From positions 1 through 42,537 of the forward strand of contig CAJNOQ010000720.1 in the NCBI GenBank assembly GCA_905250885.1: 42,537 nt of DNA. The letters run 5' to 3'. This DNA is from Didymodactylos carnosus. Taxonomy: Eukaryota > Rotifera > Eurotatoria > Philodinida > Philodinidae. Below, in pieces: positions 12,037-23,362 of the stretch. The first letter of the stretch is position 1; each line of letters opens with the position of its first letter. The notes beneath the pieces are model-generated. The model did not search any database. It saw nothing but the letters and a program-made list of their open reading frames with translations, and was not told the origin of the DNA. A program made the position numbers and the translations under genes.

Positions 12037-13718
12037 AGTACTATCGAAAACCGTGACTATTGTATAATAATAAGAGAACAATTAAGAAAATAATGTCATT
12101 TTACTACTTCTTCTTTGCCTCTTTCTCCATCATTTTCTTTTTTTCAATAATATAATTCATCATATACAAAAACAACAAAAAAAATCAAAATGTTTGAATT
12201 GTTGATTGCTCAATTTTGAGCAAAAAGAAAACATATTTTCCTTATATAATTTTCTCCTTCTTTTCTATCACCATCACCAAAAAAATCCGTTGTTGAATTT
12301 GATTGAAACGATAGAGCGAGAGATTCCATCATCGCAGAATAGTTCTTGAGATAATTTTAAAAAACTGTTACCCATATAGTATATATATAAGAAAAACGAA
12401 TAAAAACATAAAAAAAGACAATAACATAAAAAAAAGGGGGTTTTCTCCTTTCTCTCAATGTCAAATGAGCGTTTTCTTTTCTTTTCTTTTTTTTTTAACA
12501 CGTAATTTATATCTACTCATAATGTCTATACTCGTTCATCATCACCATAGCCTATATACAACATACGCGAGAAAAAAAGTTTGATCTTGTAATATATCTA
12601 TCATATATAGACATAGTGGAAAAAAAGGAAGTTTGCTATATGAAATACAGAAAATTCTCTTCTCTATATTTTCTGTTCTTCACTCTTTGGTTTTTTTTTT
12701 TTTTTTATTACCTTTATCTATTTGGGTTTTGTATACCACAAAGAAAAAAAAAAAACGGAGGAATGTCATCAGGAATGGGAATGTAAAAAAGAAAAGTACT
12801 TTCTTCTTCTTTAGAACTCGTCACTTTTAATTTTACTATATGTATCATCTACCATAACACATACATACACACAATAATTATTCATCAACATTCGTTATAT
12901 TATTGTGTTCATACACGCACAAAGGGGAATATAAACACAATTTGATTTTTGTTGTTGTTCAATGACGTATCTCAGAAAAAGAGTTGAAACTTAATTGTAT
13001 TTGTACGACGTTTTTTGTTTTTTTTACATCGTGCGTGATTTGAGATTTTCCTATAAGTATAATAAGTAGTACTACGACTAGAAGAATAGATAATAAGGAG
13101 GAACTGCCAGTCTCATGAGATTGAAATTCGTGTCATGATCGTGAAGCAGAGAGCAATTAGCCTTCAAAAAATATTTGTCGTAAAATTATTGTATTCTCAA
13201 GTAAATAATTATAACTTTCATCATATTTTCATATAAAACAAGACTGTATGTAAACTTAATGCAAAGTTCACTCTAACTTCTTGATTTAATCATTAAGGAT
13301 GAAGGATAATTAGTCTATAGATGGCAAATGTTTCTCGTCACTAAATTATTGTTATCGTTATCAAGTTTTGTTCAAATAAATTCGTATCATTATTCTCTTA
13401 TTTAAGATTCAAAACTATTTCATTACTTGATGTAGATTTCGGTATTTCTTGAAAATCTCTAGAAAAATTGACAAAATTCTAAGTTATATATCTTAGTACA
13501 TAATTTAATAATACTAGTTTTCAGAAAACTACCTAAGAGGAGATACACTGCATTTCAAAGTAAGAAGATATTTCACATGAATTATTATGATAAGTGATAA
13601 AATAGTAGTAGTGATATGAAAATAGACAACTCGTTCCCATTGATCATCATTAGTTGATTTGAACTAGTCTGAAGTCAGTTTTTAGCTATGTAGAAAATAT
13701 GCTTTGAATCTAAGGGAT
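12037..13718. other. Gene-free AT-rich stretch
   Basis: Short open frames at 12274-12501 and 12633-12830 consist of Lys/Phe runs produced by homopolymers and are not genes. A less AT-rich patch at 13096-13164 is open on both strands but has no good splice sites. Confidence 0.4.
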
Positions 13719-13781
13719 GGTAAAAAAAAAATATCTATCGAAAATAATATTGGTAAAAAAAAATCTATCGAAAATAATATT
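13719..13781. repeat. Tandem duplication of a ~30-33-bp unit
   Basis: Two adjacent copies of a unit consisting of ggt, an A run, and tctatcgaaaataatatt (13719-13751 and 13752-13781). They differ only in A-run length and a 2-bp gap, which suggests recent replication slippage. Confidence 0.85.
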
Positions 13782-16700
13782 GGTATAAAAAGATACCGAG
13801 CTTTATTTTTCTAGTCAAAGCCTATCTATTCTACTTCATGGTTACATAGTTCTCTTGTTGAAAAATTTTCATTTGGCTATAGTATGTTTGGAATGGTTAT
13901 TAGTGAAGATCACTTTGTACAATTCATACGTAGAACAACAACTGTGAAAACTATAATGATATATATTTATAACAAATTAGTAATGACAATAATAACAAGA
14001 AGTACAAATGTAACGTAAAATATTTGGCGATGATATTTTGTTTGCAAGTGATAATAAGAACAAAAGAAGAACATAGATTTATATGATGTGAGAGGAAAAC
14101 AGTTCGATAAAAGAGTCATATATATATATATATATCAATGGATGTCTCGTATATCGTTGTTATACACAAAGGAAAAATAAAAAGTATCAAATAAATCTTA
14201 GATATTGATATATTACAGTTATTCTCTGATTTGTCTGAATCAATTTACACGCTCAAATAAAAAATCTATTTGAAAAACGGATATTCGGCTGAAAAATAGT
14301 CAAAAATTTAAGTAGGTATTAGATCTAGACTGTTTTTCAAGACCACTCATGATAATAAAGTGTAAGTAAATTGGTATACGAATGATTATTCGTATATGTT
14401 ACATCAAGCATCTTTCCATATTACTATTCATCCAACCAAAAATTTTTATATCATTCTTAACTTCAGATTTAAAAAACTTGAAGAATTAATTTTAAAAAAA
14501 CTAGTCGTAAAGTAAAAATATAGAAAAAGTCTTATAATAAAAATTAATATATTATAAAATATTAAATTGTCAATGTTTCATTAACTCTTTAAGTTACCGA
14601 CTCGGAATAAGAAGGAGACCACCTGTTAACGAAGATTCACACGAAAAATTCTTCTATAAAATACTTACTTATGCATGCTTTAGTTCAAACATCATTATAC
14701 GTCTGATACATCTGAATTACAGTTCATTGAATAGGTTTGAATTGTTAGCTAAATCGTTTCTAAATCTCGACATTTCTGCAACATAAGAACAGTTTCTGTT
14801 TCGACTTTTTCAATATATCTCACTAAATACAGTCTGTGGAAGTAAACTACTGTAAATAAGAGATCAAAAATTGGTTTTTTATGAGAATCTTAGATTAACT
14901 AACTGAAGAATTAAGCCGATTTGTTCTATTTCTACAAAATTAAATTAAATTTCTACCTTTTTATGATAATGAATCGTTACTCACAAAGTTTTAGAGTAAA
15001 AATGATTAATATATAAGAGAAAAAAAAAGAATAGTAAAGTGTTATTTATCTGCTACTCGGTTTCTACAAAAAAAAGGTTATGAATATGATGCTCAAACAC
15101 ATGCTGTGATGTTTGTTTACCAACATAACTGTATCATTGTGTGCGTACTGAGTATATCATTTTATCTTGTATTATACGTAATATTTTATTGTTTTCAGTT
15201 GTAAGATGTTTATATAGCTGATTAATAATAATACTTTACTCTCAAACATATTGATAGCATACAATCATCAAGTTTTTGTGTCAGAGAGTTTTGAAAATAT
15301 TGAAAAGCGGAGAGAACTGAACGGCATTGTTTGAAGATGATATCAACACTAGGAGGAGAAACAAAAGCGAATATTTGTTCAAGAATTTAAAACATAGAAT
15401 TTTGACTTGTAAACAAAATATACATGTTGAGATTATTATAAATCAATATTTCAGTTATTAATAACGGTAGCTTCACGTGGAACAGCGGGTGGAGGAAAAT
15501 TTACAGACGAAGTCTATTTTTAACTACATCTAGTCAAATCATCGTTCTTTAACCTTAGTCAATCACATAAAAAATCGAAATTAAATTTCTTATTTCTTTG
15601 CGATAAATGACATAACAAAAGTTTTATCCTTCAACGTATATGCTATGAAAACGTTTAGAGATCACTAGCTAACATCAGTGAAGAAACTATAGCATCACTA
15701 AAATATTCTCTTATTCTATATAATAGATCGATATATCGGTCGAAAGTATTAGCAATAGGACTATATACAAGTGATAGAAAAAAGTAATAGTTGTGATAAA
15801 ATCGCAGGTATACAACTTATATGAGAGATGAAAAAAATACATTTTAGCTCTTGCCATTATTTTGTATGTATTTTTGTTAATTTAATAATATAAAGTTTTC
15901 ATGATGAGAGGATCTTGAAGAAAAGAGTTTTGAAGATCTTCTAATCTCTCAAGTATTCACAGTCACATACAAACAAAAATTGTTAAAAAATTAATCACAA
16001 GTAGTTTTTTTTACAAAGAATTCAAACACGATATGCATGTTATGTTAGTTTGAATTTTTATTAAAAAATCTCATCAATAATGGATTTTTAACTATTTCAA
16101 AAGCATCGTATTAACCGATCATATAAAATAATATAATTTTAAACAAAATATAACAGATTTTAGTTACAACTGTTCACTATCACCTTTTAAAACTAATTTA
16201 AAAAGAAACAAAGACTAAACCTTTTCGTGGGCTGAATTCTAAATTCAAAAATGTTCCAGAGAACTCGGTGACGTCTCCTTTTGTTCAAAAAGTTCCAGTT
16301 TAAACTATGAGATTTAGGAAATTAGAGTTTTCTAAAATCTTGGTCTTCTAAAGATCAGGTATCCAGCAATGTTGATGAAATTTTTATATGTACCTCTTCT
16401 AGTCAGAAATATTTTTAGCAATTTAAATCAATTTTTGTCTTTCGTCCCGCTATCGTGGTTTCGAAAAAAATCGAAAATATTTTTGTCTCTAAACTTTTTG
16501 TCTCCAGTTTATGTGCAATATTGTATAGCATTGTATTCGTACTAAAAAACTGACATTTAGAACACGAATTTACAGACATAAAAATCAAAATCATATTTAA
16601 ATTCAGTATAACTAGAAAAATTGTCAATCAAGTTTCCTTTGAGTGTATGAATAGAACTATGTACAATACCAACAACTTGGAAAGCTTATTGGCCTCGGAT

Positions 16701-18655
16701 CCGTTAATCAAGCATTGCTCTAAAATTTGTAGACTCTGTCTTGTTGAGGGAAAAGCAATAAAAAATTTTTAAAGATAAAATCTGTCTGAAATGATTATAG
16801 AGATTGACTGAATACCTGGTACTCACATTTTTTAGATCTTATATCATCTTGCAGTTTTCACCAAAAATCATAGTACTTAGAGCTCTACTTATATATAATC
16901 TCATCACTGGCGCCGTTAGATTTGTGGATATTGTAGAAAGCTTTCCATGGATTTGCCATGGATTCTCTCAATTTCTATCAACTTTGTCCAGATGTCTCCA
17001 AAGCTTTACAACTAAAGAAGTTCATATTTTGCACGAATTTTATTTGCTTTTACGTGCATTCTTTGGATTTTTTAATGGCGAATCTATACGTTTTCCATCT
17101 CATTCAAATAAATCACGTATGAAGTTCTAGTTTTCTTATAGAATTGCTATTGATTCTAAAAATTCACTAATTCTGTACGTTCTCACAAGATATACATACC
17201 ATACCATCCATATTTTTCCAATCTTCTGCTGCTATTTCATTTGTTACCATTAACTAGTGTAGCAAATAATAGATGACCACAAACAGTGAAATTATGAACA
17301 TTCTTTGTTTTCTCTATTAATACTAGTTATTTATCAAAAAAAGGTCGAACGAAAACTGTATGGGTTAAAAGAACCATATAGATAGATACTATAGTTGATT
17401 AGATAGTCCTAAATTGAGTAAAAATCTCTGAGAAGAAGGCAACAAGTGATAAATATTACAGTGCTCTTTATTTCCTTCATGAATATTGTGCCTACGTTTA
17501 TCGTTTAGAAGTTGACATTGAGTTTTATCAACTCTAACACAGTAGTACAAAATTAAATAATTCATTGTCATGAATGGTAGAGAACATGCTTTTATTTTTA
17601 TCCTAATAAGGATGTGCTGCCATTTTAACGATATAATAAGCCCTGTGTTTAAAAATTATTTTCTCTAGAGAATTGACAGTTATTTCATACCAATAAAATC
17701 TAAACTAATGTTGATCAATCAATACATTGAAAGATGTAAATCAAAAATAAAAGAACGAAAGAATATTTTTCTATAGGACGTGAACGAGATTGTTAGAAAA
17801 CGGAAAAAATCAGTGATATGAAACTATTCGTACAACGTCGTACCTCCTGTATCGGACGTTTGCCATCTTACAACCAATACAAAGTTACAATTCGTTTACC
17901 CAGCTTCGAAATACAATTTCATGTAAGCTATAAAATTGAAAATAGTTTCAAGCACGTAAAATATGATTTCGAGGACTCTATCCCTTGCAAAATGAGACAT
18001 GAAACGACTAATCGATAAGAAATGATTATGAAGATCATTTTCACTTATATATGCTCGGTACAGTACTTATCTGGCTATTTAAGATTTTCCACAAGGTTTT
18101 CAGTCTTTATGTGCACCTTCTAAGAAATACACTTTACACTGTGCTTGTTTTTCATTTCAGAAATTGTTTTATCAAATATAAAGCAGTACAATTGGCGAGA
18201 GTGGTACAAAGAAACTAAAGTGTTATGTACATCTATGAGGATTTGGCACGCACAGTATAAAAATTCAAACGCTTATCACTGGAAAAGTAGTATACAAATT
18301 ATCAAAATTGCGATTTTAGAAAAAAAATTAGAAATTGTTTTTTTACATTAAAATAAATTTTTTTATCGTTTTTGTATTAAAAACGAGTTCAAGGATAAAT
18401 CTCTATTTATTTATCTATTGACTGATAAAAAAATTTTTAGAAAAGAAAAATCCTTTTCGTGGTAAAGAATTTTCCGAAAACCAATTCTTCAATGTGATGA
18501 GTTTTTTTCAAAGTTTTCTGGAGCTTCAATGTAGTTCAGATTTAAAACAAATATTCTTCTGCACATAATGCATCGATACTTGGTATATATGTATGCATTT
18601 TTGAGGATGGACTTTTATATATAATTTTGAAAAATTCTTAGTTTTTTTGAAGCAA
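13782..18655. other. Gene-free stretch, one weak exon-like patch
   Basis: No recognised gene. The plus-strand open frame 16804-17130 (108 codons) lacks homologous motifs and splice context. At 17818-17922 a plus-strand segment starts with ATG, has non-AT-driven codons (Arg-Arg-Thr-Ser-Cys, Arg-Leu-Pro-Ser) and ends at a GTAAGC donor. The next acceptor (TTTCATTTCAG, 18160) would add only six residues before a stop. I regard this as suggestive only. Confidence 0.35.
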
Positions 18656-18688
18656 ATTCTATTTTCTCAATTAATGAGAAAATAGAAT
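18656..18688. repeat. Perfect 14-bp-stem hairpin
   Basis: The sequence attctattttctca is inverted as tgagaaaatagaat around a 5-nt attaa loop. It is one of several perfect short palindromes in the window; function is unknown. Confidence 0.8.
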
Positions 18689-21296
18689 GTTTTAGTTTTT
18701 TAAAGGAAATAAACAACATATTCTAAATCAGTCTGTCATATCCTAAGCTGCTTCGTACCAAATATGAAATGATAAGTTTTAGGAGAAGAAAATCTGAATG
18801 TTTTTCGGGTCACTCTTATACAGCAACTTTTTCAAAAAAATTAATGTTTGATAAAAACAGCACAAATCAATATTATATTACCCATTTTAGAGGGAAAAGG
18901 TAGCGCCGTGTACTTCTTTCCTCACTGATATATACGTAGTTCAAAATATCGAGTATTAATCGAACAGTTCGATGACCGAATCTGTTTGACTACCGCTGTC
19001 TATTCAGTTATCTCGTAGATGTTCCATGGCAGTAGATGACATTTTCCTATCGTTGCAACAATGGTCATGTGACGACGATGAGGTCAACAACACCTGAATC
19101 AATGATCATGCAGCTAGTGAAGAATGCGCTACCGCTGTGATTGAAAACGGTTCAATTCAGTGTCATAACCACACGGAAGTGATCAGCTGATGCATATATC
19201 TGTTAAATTCCAATTCTACTATCCACTATACTTCGACAGACAAAAAGACTGAAAATTTAGAAATTCATTTTTTGAGAAGAATTCAACTTCTGGCTCGTTT
19301 GCATTGCTAACAGAGTTAAAATAAGAAGCATAAACTTTCATTCACAGCATCGATCGACTAAATTGCGTTTATTTATATTTTCTACGGCTAGTCGTTTTTC
19401 AGACCATATAGATCGCATCTAATCCAAGATTTATGACCAGGGAATAAATAACATTTTTACCGTTGAAAGGTTGCTACAAGACGTATAAAATTCACTTAAT
19501 CCTCTTGAAAACGTTCTTGGGATGAGATTAGTAATGATATGGTGTTGATTGTACATAGCTGCAGTGGATGACTTAAGCAAAAAACTTCAGCAGTCGCTGA
19601 TTCATCATGCTCTAACCGAGCATTATTGATTGAGAAACTGTAAGTGCAGTCATCGTGTATCCAATGATAAACGATATATTTACATCTTATTACTTGAATC
19701 ATTAATCATCATAATATTATAATTAAACATTAATTTCAACATCATATTTTTCTTTGGCTTTATTCACTTCTTTTCGTGCAAACCTGAAGTATTTCCAGTG
19801 TTATTTATTTCTATCAGTGTCGATATTTTTATTAAGATCAGTCAAATAAGAGCATTTTTAAGATATGAATAGAACAATAGCGGTGAAAAATAAAGTAGTG
19901 ACGATATGACCGTTTCAGCTAACTTACACCGATGCTTTATTTTCTTACCACAACAAATGTATCAGAATAAATATCGATCAAATTCTTTTCGACTGAATAT
20001 TTTATTTTTCGTAGAGTAGACTTGTTGAGGCTGAAGAAAAAATCTTTTTTTTAAAGATTCTGTATTTAATTTTCTACGATAAACACGACGTACGTTTCGT
20101 GATGATTCTTTATTGTTCATTTTGTCAATTACTTCAAGAGATGTTACACAAAAACTTTCAGCAAACAGGTTAACATAAAGCAAAAACGAACACATACTGC
20201 TAAGAAAGTAAAAAAAGATGCTATAAGACTTTGTCACCTTAATGTTATCTTCATTAAATTTGCAGATGTTGACTCAAACGAATTTTGAAAGGTTTTAATG
20301 ATGAGAGAAATCACTACGGCCGCAGTTAGCGTTGAATTTCATCTTTGTCCAGTCATATGAGAGAAACTGAGGATAGCCTCTGTTCGAGACAAATGAATTT
20401 TGACTGCTAAAAAGTGTTAAAATTTGATTACTCGTCTAGGTTAGGCATAATGATACTCAGGCTATGAAGCGTAAAGAGTCGTCTGAAGATTTTGAAAAAG
20501 AGAACAAGTCGAAAATATTTATCTCTCATCAAAGCAAATGAAGATTTAATTAGTTTAAAGAATGAGATCTTGAACTATTAAAAGTCTGTGTGATTATGTA
20601 AGCATTGTTGCTAACCATTGAACAGGCTCTACACAATCACTGTTATTTGCTAAGTTTCTAACATATGTTACACACGCATAGTCAATCTTACCCTTCAAAC
20701 TAAAGGCTACTAAAATAGTGTTAACAGAATTAGTCTGATTCAAATTTTCAGTGAGTTATGCAATAAGGAAGGAAAGACATTTAATGTTAAAGATTTGATA
20801 TCACTTATTAGAGAAATAGAAATTGTTTTCGTTGAATTCTTAAAAAAACTGATTCATTAGTAAATCCTTCTATGACATTCGTGACAGTAGATGAAAAGGA
20901 TATGAAATAGTAAGTTCGCACTATGAGAACTAAAAAATTTAGACAAAAAATACAGAAAGAAACATTTCTTTTAATCTATCTCTTAGTACTATATCTCCGG
21001 ATGTGAATAGTATTGCCACTGTCTGTCATCCTTGAAGATTTTTATAAGCGATTACGCAAGCATAAAGTATTTGACTAACGTTAAGCAACTATGTCAAAAT
21101 TCCTATGTACGTGGAAATATTGTGTATAGAAGAACAATTTTAAAATAGGTCTTTCTACAGTTGTTTGTCCTGGAACAATCATCGTATTATTGATACTAAT
21201 CGTAAGTGTACGAACATATTGTTATATTTGTTTGCTTGAATAGCAATATGTTTTGGCATCAGATATAGATTTTTCGTTGTTTGATGCTTTCAGATA
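18689..21296. other. Gene-free stretch with possible transposon debris
   Basis: Between 18950 and 20500 the sequence is somewhat less AT-rich than its flanks and has short open frames on both strands, as expected for a decayed element. Only 19496-19702 shows a recognisable pattern. Confidence 0.35.
19496..19702 (-). pseudogene. Possible hAT-family transposase relic
   Basis: A 68-codon open stretch on the minus strand contains YHWIHDDCTYSF...LEHDESATAEV and then CLSHPLQLC. In hAT transposases a His-Trp/Phe-Ile-Asp-Asp strand with an H-T-A-E-type motif precedes, about 80 residues later, a C-x-x-H-x-L-x-L motif. Here the two would be brought together by an internal deletion in the right order. 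No start, BED finger or C-terminal dimerisation motif is visible and the flanks are full of stops. The assignment rests on weak motif memory; chance is a real alternative. Confidence 0.25.
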
Positions 21297-21702
21297 GACA
21301 TGCACCAATTATAATCGATTAAAATTGTGGATTTTTTCGCAAAAACTTTTTCTCAACGAAAACTGATCTTCTAGAATTTTTCTAAAAACTGAATTTTGTA
21401 GAGCAAATATTTTTCTACAATATGCGCTATGGAATCCATTTTCTTCATCCTGGACCCGATACTTACAAAAAAAAGATTTCATAAAAGTCCCATTGTCGGT
21501 TATAATCAATTTAGGAATCTTCGTCGAAAAGCGACTACGACAGAAACAAACAACATATAGGCTTCCGCCATAGCTAGTTCATCTTGTAGAAAAATATTTG
21601 CACTACAAAACTCAGCTGTTCGAAAAATTTGAATATGCGTAATTCTCATGCAATCCGTTTCAGAAAAAAGGCAGAGTTTATCGGTTATGACCGGTGCATG
21701 CC
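21297..21702. mobile_element. 406-bp inverted-repeat MITE with TA target duplication
   Basis: The outer ends are inverted (gacatgcacc at the left; ggtgcatgcc at the right), and similarity continues inward over about 140 bp per arm. The best conserved block contains gcaaatatttttctacaa (about 21403-21420, inverted at about 21584-21601). TA flanks both ends (21295-21296 and 21703-21704), matching the TA target preference of Tc1/mariner-like and similar DNA transposons. Arm identity is uneven, roughly 70% at the tips, so the copy is old. No transposase is encoded. Confidence 0.65.
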
Positions 21703-22619
21703 TATTTTCAGAAGTATCAATTCTGATATTTTTTTAGTATAAATTCTTCTAAAGTTAAACAATAAAGTTAACATTCAAATATTAAAGAAGAAACAATAAA
21801 AAGACTCTTCATATGAAGTGTGTGCTTTTATCATCTGTATTATCTTCTCACTATAAATATTAATTGCTGCTAATCTAACGTTTGAACGACCTTGAAGTAA
21901 TTTATTTTTATTTCAACTTAACGAAATATAACAGCGACGAATAGCTCATTAACAAAACGTTCATATGGTTTGAATAGACGAGTTCTGAAACTATTTGTAC
22001 GGTCTCCTAGACACTGTTTCACAGCTGAAACTTTAGCAATACTGTAAATTGTTTCCAAATATAAAAAATATAAAAATAACCGTTAACCATTCAAAAAATC
22101 TATTTAGAATCTTATCATGATTACGTGTACTCAGGTTTTGTATCAAAAAGAATTGTCGAAAACTTAATCTGAAGTCGTGCAAAATTTCATGAGAACTGCC
22201 AGATCTTGAGGGTCTTTCAAGATTTTATGATGAACTTTTGTCAAGATTTTCTTCTAGATTTACTTCAGTAAAAATATATTTTTATCATTTTTTTCTATTC
22301 ATGCTTAGTTCGTTAATAATTATTATAGAAACCAATTTATTAGTCTTCCATCCGATTGATGAGCATATCATATGTAGCTGTAAATATTTGCTATGATCAA
22401 CTCTGATACGCATAATAAATTAAACCTATAGACACCAGTCTTTGCTCTATATAAATACTACTTTTGAGAGAATGATCATCAATCAGAAGAACAATCTTCT
22501 GTTAATAAGAATTCTCTATTCTACATAATATATTTTTATATTTGCTATTGATTCATCCTATTATCTTTGTATGTTTATTTACACTTACATGGAATGGGAT
22601 GTCGAGACATTTTGTGGTT
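21703..22619. other. Gene-free stretch downstream of the small minus-strand gene
   Basis: AT-rich sequence, no exon-like segment seen. Confidence 0.4.
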
Positions 22620-22625
22620 TTTATT
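22620..22625 (-). terminator. Probable polyadenylation signal of the 169-residue gene
   Basis: AATAAA on the minus strand about 70 nt downstream of the stop codon at 22695. Position and hexamer are canonical; cleavage was not verified. Confidence 0.45.
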
Positions 22626-22694
22626 TCTTTTATATTAACTAATTTTTTGAGAATATATTTAACAATGACAGAATTAAAAAATAAGAGAATAAAA

Positions 22695-23362
22695 TTATAA
22701 ATATTTATCATACAATTGTTGACCCTTCCATCTTCGTAGACTATTTTCTTGTTGATCGTTACTATTTGCTAATTCATTCGACGATTTTAAAACAAAATTA
22801 TAATTGATATCGTAATGACTATTGTTAACTGTCATTGAACTAACAAAATTTCGTCTTAAAGTATTAATTGGAGAATATTCGCTTGTTATCTCATTACAAA
22901 AGGATTCATCATCCACATCGGAATGACAACTAACATTAAATAATGATAAATTCGACCGAACTGTTTGTAATAAAAGGCATCCATTAGAATCACATATAAA
23001 ACACATATTACTGTCAGACATCTGACTTAAATTTGTCATCGATGCATAAATTGTCAATCGGTGTTTGTTCTTATCCTGTCAAAAAGATAAATATGAAATC
23101 TAATAGCATAATTTCATGATCATCATATTCTAAGCCTATACGATAACACCTATGATATAATCAAGTTTTACCTGCTGCAAACTGGTTAACGATTGTCGAT
23201 GTCTGTTTAAGATACATCGTTGACTGTTGCATGAAAAACCTAAAAAATTTTGTTTTTATTGAAATAAATTGATGACAAACTCGTTGTTTAACTTTACATA
23301 CTTTTCTTCACTAATCGTTTTATTAAACAAAAAATGGATTGTCGTGTGTTTTCATTTTCCAT
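22695..23362 (-). CDS. Unrecognised three-exon gene, 169-residue protein
   Basis: Exons (minus): 23362-23302, 23239-23172 and 23075-22695. Donors are GTATGT and GTAAAA; acceptors are TTTTTTAG and TTTTTGACAG. Phases 1 and 0 join cleanly to 170 codons including TAA. The introns are 62 and 96 nt, like those of its neighbours. The protein starts MENENTRQSIFCLIKRLVKK and is basic at the N-terminus. It carries two small cysteine clusters (CNSQRC near residue 23 and CFICDSNGC in the middle) that could bind a metal, then an acidic segment and a polar Asn/Ser-rich tail ending RRWKGQQLYDKYL. I see no signal peptide, membrane helix or known domain. The ATG follows an acceptor-like TTATATTTACAG directly, so either a spliced leader is added there or further 5' exons exist. 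Function unknown. Confidence 0.6.

Noticed and set aside
16804-17130. 108-codon plus-strand frame
   Set aside because: No motif, no splice sites, and length is compatible with chance in 42 kb of six-frame AT-rich sequence.
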